NCBI GenBank assembly: GCA_945883805.1
Contig: CAMCYE010000019.1
Coordinates: 1 to 39,706 of the forward strand
DNA from: Victivallis vadensis
Lineage (GTDB): Bacteria > Verrucomicrobiota > Lentisphaeria > Victivallales > GWF2-50-93
Length of the DNA stretch: 39,706 nucleotides
Direction: 5' to 3'
Part shown: in pieces, positions 8,595 through 16,397 of the stretch
Layout: each line of letters begins with the position of its first letter
Numbering within the stretch: the stretch's first letter is position 1
The notes under the pieces: generated by a model
Told to the model about the DNA's origin: nothing
What the model saw: only the letters and a program-made list of their open reading frames with translations
The model's database searches: none
Translations under genes and position numbers: made by a program

Positions 8595-8697
8595 AATTTC
8601 AAAATGCCGAAGGTAGGGCGCGTTCTCCGCAACGCGCCGCCTCGAAACGGACGGCTCGAAGAGCCGTCCCTACCTTAAATTCGGCAGTTTTGAAATT
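8595..8697. repeat. REP-like hairpin doublet with GTAG feet
   Basis: A 103-bp inverted element with about 25-bp imperfect outer arms (AATTTCAAAA...GCCGAAGGTAGGG against its complement). Inside are two perfect hairpins: GGCGCGTT/AACGCGCC (8617-8638) and GGACGGCTC/GAGCCGTCC (8649-8669). Each is preceded, reading inwards, by GTAG (8613-8616, and 8670-8673 on the other strand). This matches the foot-plus-hairpin design recognised by RAYT transposases, one of which is encoded at 39052. Confidence 0.8.
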
Positions 8698-8703
8698 ACC
8701 TCG

Positions 8704-8733
8704 TTCTGAGTAATACAGGCTTTCTTGCCTGTA
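8704..8733. repeat. Small ACAGGC hairpin
   Basis: TACAGGC, loop TTTCTT, GCCTGTA: a hairpin resembling the GGCAGG/CCTGCC hairpin at 20915-20930. It is probably a related decayed palindrome. No gene is seen between 8698 and 9052 apart from repeats. Confidence 0.45.
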
Positions 8734-8770
8734 ATTTCTTCGTCTGTCTTTTTCTCTTTATGATACTATC

Positions 8771-9046
8771 CGTCATATTCTTGTTTTTTTGCATGTTTTT
8801 TCACAAAATCAATTGTTAAATTTTTGCGCAGCAAAAAGTTAACAATTATCTTTTTCGTGCTTTGCCCCGTCGAATGACTGGGGTGATTAGTGTCTGCCTT
8901 AGACAGATAAATGTTTCGTGGTTTATCTTTTTCTGCCTGTCCGCCATAGCCCTGGTCGCCTTTGGCACTGCCGTAGGCAGATAAACTTCTCAGCGACGGC
9001 GGATGCTCCGTGGTTATAAAATTGGTTGCGGCTTTACTGCTCCAGG
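8771..9046. repeat. Dispersed repeat, copy 2 (longer form)
   Basis: Both ends match the element at 1538-1645 (start CGTCATATTCTTGTTTTTTTGCA, end AAAATTGGTTGCGGC...CTGCTCCAGG). The middle about 170 bp holds further repeat-like DNA (two CAGATAAA blocks with TCTGCC) absent from copy 1. It ends 6 bp from the stop of the FN3 gene and fills most of the 500-bp gap between that gene and the TPR gene, so the two genes may be separate transcripts. Confidence 0.6.
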
Positions 9047-9052
9047 ATAGAA

Positions 9053-10888
9053 TTAGTGCTTGGAACTGTCTTTGAGTTTGTTCTTTCCCTTTGACAATTT
9101 CGAACTTGACGTTGTCGTTAATTTTGATGAGGAGTTTTCAGGCGGCTTGACGGGTTCAAGTTTCACCGGCAATTTTGCGACTTGAGGGGCTGCCAGCGGC
9201 AAGCTCGGATCAAGCGGATCCGGCGGCGGACTGCTGATAATATTCACTGAAGGACTTCTGGGAGAAAGCTGGTTATTGGCATCGCAGGCGCAAACGGTAT
9301 AGGAATAGTTGATGTCATATGCTTCGATTTTTATGTTCGCCAGAGACGGTGTCTCCGTAGTTCCTACTTCCACTCCGTCGCGATAGATTTTAAATCCCTT
9401 CAACTGATAATCATCGGACGGGTTCGCCCAGTCCCAACTGAGCGTAAATTCTTTGTCAACAATGTTGGACTGGAGATTATACGGAGCTTGCGGACGCGCA
9501 ATCACAAACACCACTTCCTCCGGAGAATTCGGCGACAGTTTCTTGCTGACCGGCGCATTGCCCTGGTTGAAAACCGTCTTTTTACTGTAGTCATCCGCTC
9601 CTATGCGAACCGTATAACGCAATGGGTTGCCCCTAAGAACCGGAACAGTTGCGGTTATATCGTAATCATGTCCGATGTAAATCGGAACAGTTGCATCCGA
9701 AATAGTCAGATTGAGCACTCTCTCATCGCAGTTTTCCCCGGTGATTTCATTTAATGTGGAATTTAGCACGGTAACTGTTCCAGCGATGGGGTTTCCTGCC
9801 GGGTTTAATACACCAACTTTAAGCTTGCCCAGTTTCCACCCGTTAAAACGTTCCACGCGGTATGCGGATAAGTTGCCCCCACCGGCCTCCTGTGCCTTTT
9901 TAATCATACCAAGAGCCAGATCAAAAAACTTCTGGCTGTAATTGTCATATTGAAGAAATTTGGGAAAACATTGAAAATGCCTCTGGGCGATAAGCAGTCG
10001 GACATTGGCGCTGTTTTCATCCTTTGCGTTCGGAAAAAACTTGTAATAGCGCTCCATGGTTTCCCCGTACTGTTTTAACGCCGCCAACATTTCATCCCTA
10101 CTGGATTTGAGATTGATATGCGAAAAGTTGATATAGGCGATACGCACCAGGGTGTTAAATACCACATTTTCGACATTCGAGAGATATCCCAGGGATTTTT
10201 CATACAGTGCCAAAGCCGCCTCTTTTTTCCCTGCCTGCCAATGCTGTTCCGCCAGTTCGGTCAGCTTGCTTTGAATATACAGGTCCAGAAACGAATTCCC
10301 TTTGAAATACTGCTTCATGATGTCATCAAGTGTTTCCTTGGGGTTGTCATCAGCTGGTTCCGGACTGCGGATGATTTCCATTTCGCGGTCAATCATCTTT
10401 TTTACCAGTTGGGGATCAATGGAAACAAAGTCGGGATTAATCACATTTAGCGCCTTTAGCGAATTCCGCACAAATTCCAGCAGATTGTCGGCGGTGATAT
10501 CGCCGGGATTGAGCCTGTCCACCACCATTTGCACTATGGACGCATCCTGACCGGACATCTTTTTCAACGTCTGAACATTAAGAACCTTGCTGCATGGGGA
10601 TTCACCATCGGCGTTAACCGCAGAGATCTTGTAGGAATAGGAGATGCCTGGCATCAATCCGGAATCGGCATATTCAGTCGTATTGACTGTTGCTACTGCC
10701 TTATCGTTGCGATAAACCTTGTATGAAACGGCACCATCCATCGAATGCCACCTGACCACGACTTTCGTAAAACCGGTCATATCAGCGACCGGTTTTACGG
10801 GCGCAGGCAGCGTTGCCGCCATAGTGGGAATCGCTCCCAGAAACAACACAATTGCAAACATTATATGCGTCACACATTCCCGCATCAT
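9053..10888 (-). CDS. Secreted FN3/helical-repeat protein with Lys/Ser-rich tail
   Basis: A 611-residue exported protein. It has a signal peptide (to about A25), a first fibronectin type III domain (30-108, with VVRWHSMDGAVSYKVYRN and YSYKISAVNADGES), and a helical TPR-like region (about 115-340). A small beta domain with a GKLKVGVLNPAGNPIAGTV carboxypeptidase-regulatory flavour (350-450) comes next, followed by a second FN3 domain (about 465-550). The low-complexity tail is rich in P, then S/K (551-611). The tail may stick to the wall or to nucleic acid (inference). A truncated duplicate of its first domain lies at 13923-14225. Function is unknown. Position suggests an envelope adaptor in the ExbBD block. 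Confidence 0.75.
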   Translation of the reverse strand: MMRECVTHIMFAIVLFLGAIPTMAATLPAPVKPVADMTGFTKVVVRWHSMDGAVSYKVYRNDKAVATVNTTEYADSGLMPGISYSYKISAVNADGESPCSKVLNVQTLKKMSGQDASIVQMVVDRLNPGDITADNLLEFVRNSLKALNVINPDFVSIDPQLVKKMIDREMEIIRSPEPADDNPKETLDDIMKQYFKGNSFLDLYIQSKLTELAEQHWQAGKKEAALALYEKSLGYLSNVENVVFNTLVRIAYINFSHINLKSSRDEMLAALKQYGETMERYYKFFPNAKDENSANVRLLIAQRHFQCFPKFLQYDNYSQKFFDLALGMIKKAQEAGGGNLSAYRVERFNGWKLGKLKVGVLNPAGNPIAGTVTVLNSTLNEITGENCDERVLNLTISDATVPIYIGHDYDITATVPVLRGNPLRYTVRIGADDYSKKTVFNQGNAPVSKKLSPNSPEEVVFVIARPQAPYNLQSNIVDKEFTLSWDWANPSDDYQLKGFKIYRDGVEVGTTETPSLANIKIEAYDINYSYTVCACDANNQLSPRSPSVNIISSPPPDPLDPSLPLAAPQVAKLPVKLEPVKPPENSSSKLTTTSSSKLSKGKNKLKDSSKH

Positions 10889-10913
10889 TCGTATTAAATC
10901 CCAATTTTATATC

Positions 10914-11786
10914 TCACTCTTTCTGTATCTCTCGTGTATTCTTTATTACAGCGTCGAGTATCCGTTTTTTTGTCTTTTCATCGACGGCATAATCGCTAAG
11001 ACTCTTTTTCAACTCTTCAATATTATACGGTGAATGAGAATATACTTGGATAATGTAGTTTTCTGAACGCTTAGGAAACGTCTTCAACCAAAGGCGCAAC
11101 TTATACTGCTCAGCGTGTTTTTGTATCTTTTTTTTGTTTTCCTTGATGTCCGACTCGTACTTAGTGCGAAGGGCATCATCCTTAATATTCTTCGGAGACA
11201 TTCCCGACCCACCGGAAACGCCTAGCGGTAAAGGGACATGGACGGATAGGCTTTCGTTATCCCAGTTTGGATCAAGAGCATCTATCAATCGCTTCCAGGC
11301 ATGAAGACGTACCTTAACATCTTTTTCCCTGCATTCTGCGAAATCCTCATCTTTCGGTGCATTGGGGCCTATTGTCAATGTCATTACATGACCTGTTAGC
11401 TCAAGTTCCAAGGTAAGCGGAATCGCATCTGGGTTCTCAAGAGCGGAGAGAGCGTATTTCCTAGCGAGTTCATATTGTTGCCGATCGCCCTTAAATCTTC
11501 CCGAACCAAGCGGTCCACAGGCAACCAACATCAAGCATGCATAGTATTCCTTGTTCCGTTGACTCCACGTGTTCTGGATCTCATCTATAAACTTCTCGTA
11601 TTTACTAAGGTCATTTGTTGGTCCAGAAGTGAAAGATTCTTCCATAGCTTTCACACGAATAAGTTCTTGATTGTACTCTTGTGCCTCCCTTCCTGAGGGA
11701 TCAGGATCTCCGCCAATCGCTATGCTCTGGTTCAATGAGAGACACAAAATCATCACAACGGCAGTTACAGTTTGCTTGCCTAGCAT
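10914..11786 (-). CDS. Secreted protein of unknown function
   Basis: A 290-residue protein that I do not recognise. Residues 1-24 form a signal peptide. The rest is mixed alpha/beta, with a charged helical stretch near the end (KYESDIKENKKKIQKHAEQYK) and no known motif. A purine-rich ribosome site (AAGAAGG) sits upstream of the ATG, supporting this start. It lies 25 bp before the FN3 gene and 86 bp after Ig-like protein B on the same strand, so it is probably co-transcribed with them. It could be a periplasmic helper of the block, but nothing in the sequence says what it binds. Confidence 0.65.
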   Translation of the reverse strand: MLGKQTVTAVVMILCLSLNQSIAIGGDPDPSGREAQEYNQELIRVKAMEESFTSGPTNDLSKYEKFIDEIQNTWSQRNKEYYACLMLVACGPLGSGRFKGDRQQYELARKYALSALENPDAIPLTLELELTGHVMTLTIGPNAPKDEDFAECREKDVKVRLHAWKRLIDALDPNWDNESLSVHVPLPLGVSGGSGMSPKNIKDDALRTKYESDIKENKKKIQKHAEQYKLRLWLKTFPKRSENYIIQVYSHSPYNIEELKKSLSDYAVDEKTKKRILDAVIKNTREIQKE

Positions 11787-11872
11787 TTTAACCTTCTTTC
11801 ATTCATATTTTGTTGGTTATAATAGTCCTATTCTACCCTCTTGTGCTCCATCTGACAAGAGTTCAAGATTTT

Positions 11873-13870
11873 TTAGAATGACGACGATTCATCGTTAACA
11901 TCAGCCCAACCCGCCTGTCCGTCTTTGTCCACTCTCGTGAAGCCTGTGTCGTAAATTGTTATGGTGTGGGGTTGGTTGTTGCCAAAAGTGTATCGAAATG
12001 TCGTGCCAACGATGTACTGCGTCGGAATGTTCCACGTGAATGTTCCTCCGGGAAACCAAGGATTTCTCGATTCCCAAGCTTGATCCGGCAAAGAAACTCT
12101 GCATCCATTTGTAATATCCCCTCCGAGAATTTCCCCAAATTCGTTTTCCTCGTGATCACCCCTAGAAACAAAAATTCCCGTTGTGTTTTCTGCAGCGCAA
12201 CTACCCTCCCCAAAAGATAAATAGGTGAATGAAACATCTTTTGGATCAAGCCAATAGTAAAGAGCAATTCCTGCGCTTGCAGTGTACTTTGTATGAAAAA
12301 CATTGATGTTCACTCGCGTCATGCGGGTTCCAGAAGGGGCGACAACAGTCATGCTATAGGATTTGTAAATACCCGAAGACAGGTTCGTTAGGCGAAGTGT
12401 AACGGCTCCCGCAGTCACTTGCGCATCGTAATCCGCAGTCCCATCATCATTCTCCGCATTGGAAACCGCCCCAACACCGCTGGACTTCATCCATCTCAAG
12501 CCGCCGGCTTGAGATGCCGTTATACCTTCTGGGATTGTAGTGAAATCAAGTACCACCTGCTCATAAAGTCCATATTTAGTTTTACTTCTTTGGTCAAAGT
12601 CATCAACTGGAGTCAACGTACCTTCAAAGTCAAAAACGATCACATTGGCCGTAACTGTATTCCCGCATTCCGCAGTAACTGTCTTGTAATCCGTAGAATT
12701 TATAGATGTCGTGTTAAACGTCACTGATGTCGTCTCGCCTGTCCCGCTTGCCTCCCCGCCCCAGACAGGCTTCCCGCTCGGCCACGTAACTACGGCAGGA
12801 GATTTGATCGCCTTAAAATTAACGTCCGCTCCTTTAGCTACTATAAGTGGATTAGGAACATCCGCATAATCACCACTGCCTATTTTGTACTGTATTTTTT
12901 CTACCTCGATTACCGCAATTTTTGTTGTTTTCGAGCTTGTGCCGCAAGTACATGTTAAAGTAGTTGTTCCCGCTGTTGTTTTACTTACTGTCCGTTGTAA
13001 TTTTCCAGTACCAGTACCTTCTGGACTTGTTAATGTCCACTCTCCAGCGCACCCTGCCGGCAAATTGGGTTCGGAAATATTGGGATTTGGCGTTGCCGTC
13101 ACCGTCACTACACCTGTGGCTGCTTTCGAAACCACAAATGTTTTAGTATCATTGTTATTATCACCATCATCAGATTCAGTTCCTTCATTGGGCAGTAAAG
13201 ACGCCACCCCCACCACCGTTAAATATGAGGTTCTCATATCCCCGTCATCTGGATGCGGTGATGCCTTCACAATATATTCTCCCGACGCTAAAGGGGTTGG
13301 CAATCCGTGTTGCCAGGTTGTCTGGACGTTATCCAGACATTTCCAATACGGATTGTCCACGTAGTGCCATATGCAAGCTACATCCAACCATTTAAGGGCG
13401 AAACTGCCGTTACTGCCAAGGGGAACTATTGCTTGGTAAGGATCCAGAAGCAAAGTGGATGTAGACCAGTCGGCGGTAACTCTATAAGTGTACGTTGCCG
13501 ATCCTGAACCTGGACCAATAGGCCGGATGGCACCTGATAATGTTGCTGAAAACATTTGTGCAGTATCCCATCCGGCTTTCCTGGTTCCGGCAGCGCTAAC
13601 GGAACGGGCCGGATACGTAGATGTCGGCGGAGGAAAAGGTGAAAGCACCCAGTTGCCGCCGCTATTGCCGCTGAGGGATGCTGAAATAATTTCCCAGTTA
13701 TCCAGGGCGTGGGCACCAAATCCGTAATTTTCCCCGTAGCCGGCCATCCATATGCTGGCTGTTTCATTCTCAACAATACCTGTCCCCAATACCGTCAATG
13801 TTGTCTGACACAAGAAGCCGTAAAAGACAATCGTCATCAGCCATAATCTAAAAATTGCCGTGGTTCTCAT
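11873..13870 (-). CDS. Secreted Ig-like modular protein B
   Basis: A 665-residue exported protein starting MRTTAIFRLWLMT. The start at 13870 is used, not 13942: it has a purine-rich ribosome site (GGGAGAAGGGG), matches the start of paralog A, and the extra 24 codons are a relic of the TPR gene tail. Residues 1-30 are a signal peptide. Residues 30 to about 410 are nearly identical to the paralog at 16398-18818 and look like several beta-rich Ig-like domains (FVVSKAATGVVTVTATPNP, TTTLTCTCGTSSKTTKI). From about residue 412 the sequence is unrelated to A: a distinct beta-rich module with AGGLRWMKSSGVGAV and LDPKDVSFTYLSFGEG. This module resembles, from memory, a domain in large bacterial surface proteins, but I cannot name it safely. 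Confidence 0.72.
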   Translation of the reverse strand: MRTTAIFRLWLMTIVFYGFLCQTTLTVLGTGIVENETASIWMAGYGENYGFGAHALDNWEIISASLSGNSGGNWVLSPFPPPTSTYPARSVSAAGTRKAGWDTAQMFSATLSGAIRPIGPGSGSATYTYRVTADWSTSTLLLDPYQAIVPLGSNGSFALKWLDVACIWHYVDNPYWKCLDNVQTTWQHGLPTPLASGEYIVKASPHPDDGDMRTSYLTVVGVASLLPNEGTESDDGDNNNDTKTFVVSKAATGVVTVTATPNPNISEPNLPAGCAGEWTLTSPEGTGTGKLQRTVSKTTAGTTTLTCTCGTSSKTTKIAVIEVEKIQYKIGSGDYADVPNPLIVAKGADVNFKAIKSPAVVTWPSGKPVWGGEASGTGETTSVTFNTTSINSTDYKTVTAECGNTVTANVIVFDFEGTLTPVDDFDQRSKTKYGLYEQVVLDFTTIPEGITASQAGGLRWMKSSGVGAVSNAENDDGTADYDAQVTAGAVTLRLTNLSSGIYKSYSMTVVAPSGTRMTRVNINVFHTKYTASAGIALYYWLDPKDVSFTYLSFGEGSCAAENTTGIFVSRGDHEENEFGEILGGDITNGCRVSLPDQAWESRNPWFPGGTFTWNIPTQYIVGTTFRYTFGNNQPHTITIYDTGFTRVDKDGQAGWADVNDESSSF

Positions 13871-13942
13871 ACTTTTTCCCCTTCTCCCTCTACTTGGTTT
13901 TATATGCCTTTTTTTCTCATTTTTATTCTCTTCCTGAGACAC
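12641..13942 (-). repeat. Segmental duplication, copy B
   Basis: About 1.3 kb closely matching 17558-18890. It carries the last codons of the TPR gene (now a dead tail), the intergenic ribosome site and the 5' two-thirds of the Ig-like gene. Homology stops abruptly at both ends: on one side it runs into the truncated FN3 fragment, on the other into a new 3' half of the Ig-like gene. A homopolymer is one T longer here than in copy A, which opens a longer spurious frame. Confidence 0.85.
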
Positions 13943-14225
13943 TGCATGGTGATTCCCCGTCGGCGTTAACCGCAGAGATCTTGTAGGAATAGGCGATGTC
14001 CGGTATCAATCCGGAATCGGCATATTCGGTCGTATTGACCGTGGCTATTGCCTTATCATTGCGATAAACCTTGTAGGAGACAGCGCCATTCATCGGTTGC
14101 CACTTGATCACAACTTTAGTAAATCCTGCCATCGCTGCATCGAGTTTCACGGGCGCAGGAAGCGTTGCCGCCATAACGGGAATCGCCCCCAACAGTAACA
14201 AAATCACACATCTTAGAGGATACAT
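13923..14225 (-). pseudogene. Truncated FN3 gene (5' fragment of the 9053-10888 type)
   Basis: A 100-residue ORF with a signal peptide and a single FN3 domain that closely matches residues 11-99 of the protein at 9053-10888 (TLPAPVK, GAVSYKVYRNDKA, TVNTTEYADSGL, SYKISAVNADGESPC), at both protein and DNA level. After the shared GESPC the frame enters DNA from the tail of the TPR gene and stops six codons later. It is thus a fusion scar: the 5' end of an FN3 gene joined to the 3' end of another gene. It keeps a good ribosome site (GGGGGAAG) and signal peptide, so a small secreted FN3 protein could still be made. Confidence 0.75.
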
Positions 14226-14282
14226 AATTTACTTCCCCCGTCGTATTATCCGTCTTATAATAGTCCGATATGGAAAAGCAAA

Positions 14283-14331
14283 GGAGGGCGGGTTTTCCAA
14301 CCAGTCAGGCGGACTAGAAAGTCCGCCCTCC
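14283..14331. repeat. REP-like hairpin doublet with GGAG feet
   Basis: A compact palindromic element: GGAG at 14283-14286, a hairpin GGTT-TTCC-AACC (14291-14302), a hairpin GGCGGACT-AGAA-AGTCCGCC (14308-14327), and GGAG again on the opposite strand (14328-14331). It lies between the FN3 fragment and the next secreted gene, beside a duplication border. The rest of the gap 14226-14475 shows no convincing gene. Confidence 0.75.
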
Positions 14332-14475
14332 GTTATTTTGAAACTCAATTCTAATATTGCATCATTCAATCGGAGCGTTCAGATCCATCACATAACCGCA
14401 GACTTTGTCTTATGGAGGAAGCGGATTCCTGGTTTTCAATAGTTTGAATTGCCTCGGTCAATACAAGCACAAGCA

Positions 14476-15279
14476 TCATTCTACTTTATACAAGCCCTTA
14501 TTCATGTCTAACCAATCGGGCTGGGTCGGAATTCCAAATAATGCACGCCCTTTCGCAGCCTTAAATAGCAACAACGAAACACCTTTCTCTGTCATGAAAC
14601 AGATTATGTCATCCTGCCAACCTTTTAAAAGTTGAATATTCGTGCGTTTTTGGTTGTTTGCAAAAATCATTCCATGATAATATACTGGATCCTTGAGCAA
14701 ATCAGGAATAACATTACTATCAATGTTGATCCATTGATTGAAAAAATTTTCCAGATATTCTTTTTTTATTCCTTTTTCAATATCAAAATCATCAGGTTTA
14801 AAAGTAAGCAATAAAACAGAATAATTTTCCAGTATCATTATCTGCGAACTGTCCAGCTTGGTCTGATAAAACAGTAAACTTGCATCATATTTTTCTTTTC
14901 GCAAATAATATTTAGAGGGAGGCAACTTCAGCAGTTTTTCTAGTAATTCTCCTTTCAAATATCTTCTAAGCCATATATCATGATATATGATGATATTATT
15001 GCTCAATTTAACTTTTTCAAAACTTTCAAATTTTTCGATTGATTGAGGGTTTAAATATAGGATTCTCTGATATAAAAACTCTTCAGAGAAATCCATTTCT
15101 CCTAAATATTTCTTCCAGTTATTATATAAATCTTTAATAGGCTGTTCCTGGTCAATATTTTTTGTATCTTCCGCGTTCGAAGCATACCCATACATTGGTG
15201 TTTCTTTTTTTTCAGAATCTGCATGCATGTTAAAATTAATAAACATAACTCCGGCAACAATAACAATGAACTTATACAT
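14476..15279 (-). CDS. Small secreted protein, unknown body, copied signal peptide
   Basis: A 267-residue protein that I do not recognise. Its first 27 residues (signal peptide MYKFIVIVAGVMFINFNMHA plus a short linker) are encoded by DNA identical to the gene at 15327-16352, but everything after is different: a lysine-rich, hydrophobic/aromatic, mostly helical body. The start at 15279 follows from that identity. GTG 15309 and ATG 15300 are in-frame alternatives, and the strong ribosome site present before the paralog has been lost here, so expression may be weak. The region is more A/T-rich than the genes around it, which suggests foreign or young DNA. Confidence 0.6.
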   Translation of the reverse strand: MYKFIVIVAGVMFINFNMHADSEKKETPMYGYASNAEDTKNIDQEQPIKDLYNNWKKYLGEMDFSEEFLYQRILYLNPQSIEKFESFEKVKLSNNIIIYHDIWLRRYLKGELLEKLLKLPPSKYYLRKEKYDASLLFYQTKLDSSQIMILENYSVLLLTFKPDDFDIEKGIKKEYLENFFNQWINIDSNVIPDLLKDPVYYHGMIFANNQKRTNIQLLKGWQDDIICFMTEKGVSLLLFKAAKGRALFGIPTQPDWLDMNKGLYKVE

Positions 15280-15282
15280 TTT
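15199..15282 (-). repeat. 84-bp perfect repeat (start codon and signal peptide), copy 1
   Basis: Identical by eye to 16272-16355 over 84 bp, covering the start codon and the first 27 codons of two genes whose bodies are unrelated. The shared block ends three bases upstream of the start codon. Confidence 0.92.
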
Positions 15283-15326
15283 TGACACCGGAATCTTCAT
15301 CGTTTGCACTTACCAGACTTTCACCC

Positions 15327-16352
15327 CTATTTTTTTCTTTCAAAGAATTCTTCTTTGTTTGTATTTTTATTATTGACAGTCATGCGATAAACTGTTATCT
15401 CCTTGTCTCCTTCCTTGAGATTTTCAATGGCCAAGTCCTTTATTTCATAATCTGAAACGGTGTCTCCTATTTTCATGAACCTAGTTCTACTTTTGCCTTT
15501 TTCACTAACTTCAAATTGAATTACCCAGTTTTTCTTATCCTCTGAATCCTTCTTGAATATTTTCGTCAATGTGATTGGACAAACTTCTTGAGGAGGGGGA
15601 GGAGGAGTGTTTTTTCTTGAATTTGGGAGGAGAAATGTTTCTATAGACGGCGGAGTAGCGGCTCGACCCGATAGCGTAGGATTCTTTTTCTTAAATTTTT
15701 CATCTATTATTCTATTCTTCCTCCAGGATAATACATTTAAAATGAAATTTTTAATTTCCTGATTATCGGTCTGTTCTGATTTGTTGATTAATTTTTTTTC
15801 AATATCGTTGTTGTCAATGTGCATTATGACTTGACAAATTGCGCAAACCACCATTTTCTCATTGGAGCTTTCAAAAAGCCTCCAAAGGTTATCATCCAAG
15901 AAACTACTGTTTTTTTCATTTAAACTCTGTAGAGCGACAATCTGCAATGGAATTAAACTGGCATCATCCTCTTTCAGACATTTATCCCAAGAACTTTTTA
16001 TGCTGTTCTTTACATTTTCATCTTTGGAATTACCCCATACAGTCAAAATTTTATGCCATAGCCATCTATCAGCATCTTGTAGATGATACTTTTCCATTGA
16101 TGCTTCCGACGGGTATTTTATCAACAGTCCTTTAACCTTATCAAGGAGATTAAAGAGGCTTTGAACATCTTCAATGCTGTTGTCCTTCTTGAAATTTCTT
16201 TCGTACACCTGATAATCATCTGGCAACACTTCCTTGATATAATCATCAGTAGTTTTCATTATTCTACTTGTTGTTTCTTTTTTTTCAGAATCTGCATGCA
16301 TGTTAAAATTAATAAACATAACTCCGGCAACAATAACAATGAACTTATACAT
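15327..16352 (-). CDS. Secreted helical protein with proline-rich linker and C-terminal beta domain
   Basis: A 341-residue exported protein. A signal peptide (1-20) is followed by a helical, HEAT-like region (about 35-225), a proline-rich linker with TPPPPPQE (249-256), and a small C-terminal domain (258-341). The segment VIQFEVSEKGK...RFMKIGDTVSDYEIKDLAIE recalls the small beta domains of PilP/GspC-type periplasmic adaptors (weak inference). A perfect AGGAGGT ribosome site lies 6 bp before the ATG, making the start secure. It sits 45 bp after Ig-like protein A and 47 bp before the next gene, so it belongs to the same transcript. Function is unknown. Confidence 0.68.
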   Translation of the reverse strand: MYKFIVIVAGVMFINFNMHADSEKKETTSRIMKTTDDYIKEVLPDDYQVYERNFKKDNSIEDVQSLFNLLDKVKGLLIKYPSEASMEKYHLQDADRWLWHKILTVWGNSKDENVKNSIKSSWDKCLKEDDASLIPLQIVALQSLNEKNSSFLDDNLWRLFESSNEKMVVCAICQVIMHIDNNDIEKKLINKSEQTDNQEIKNFILNVLSWRKNRIIDEKFKKKNPTLSGRAATPPSIETFLLPNSRKNTPPPPPQEVCPITLTKIFKKDSEDKKNWVIQFEVSEKGKSRTRFMKIGDTVSDYEIKDLAIENLKEGDKEITVYRMTVNNKNTNKEEFFERKK

Positions 16353-16355
16353 TTT
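16272..16355 (-). repeat. 84-bp perfect repeat (start codon and signal peptide), copy 2
   Basis: Likely the source copy, since it is the one with an intact AGGAGGT ribosome site directly upstream. It matches 15199-15282 exactly by eye. Confidence 0.92.
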
Positions 16356-16397
16356 AAACCTCCTGAAATTTATTTATTTCTTCCATATTTATTAGTT

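Noticed and set aside
13871..13942. N-terminal 24-codon extension of Ig-like protein B
   Set aside because: It is the frameshifted relic of the TPR gene tail. The real start, ribosome site and signal peptide match paralog A at 13870.
14366..14479. A 37-codon minus-strand ORF overlapping the stop of the 14476-15279 gene as ATGA
   Set aside because: The overlap is suggestive, but the peptide has no recognisable features and the DNA looks like ordinary intergenic sequence. It is too weak to call a gene.
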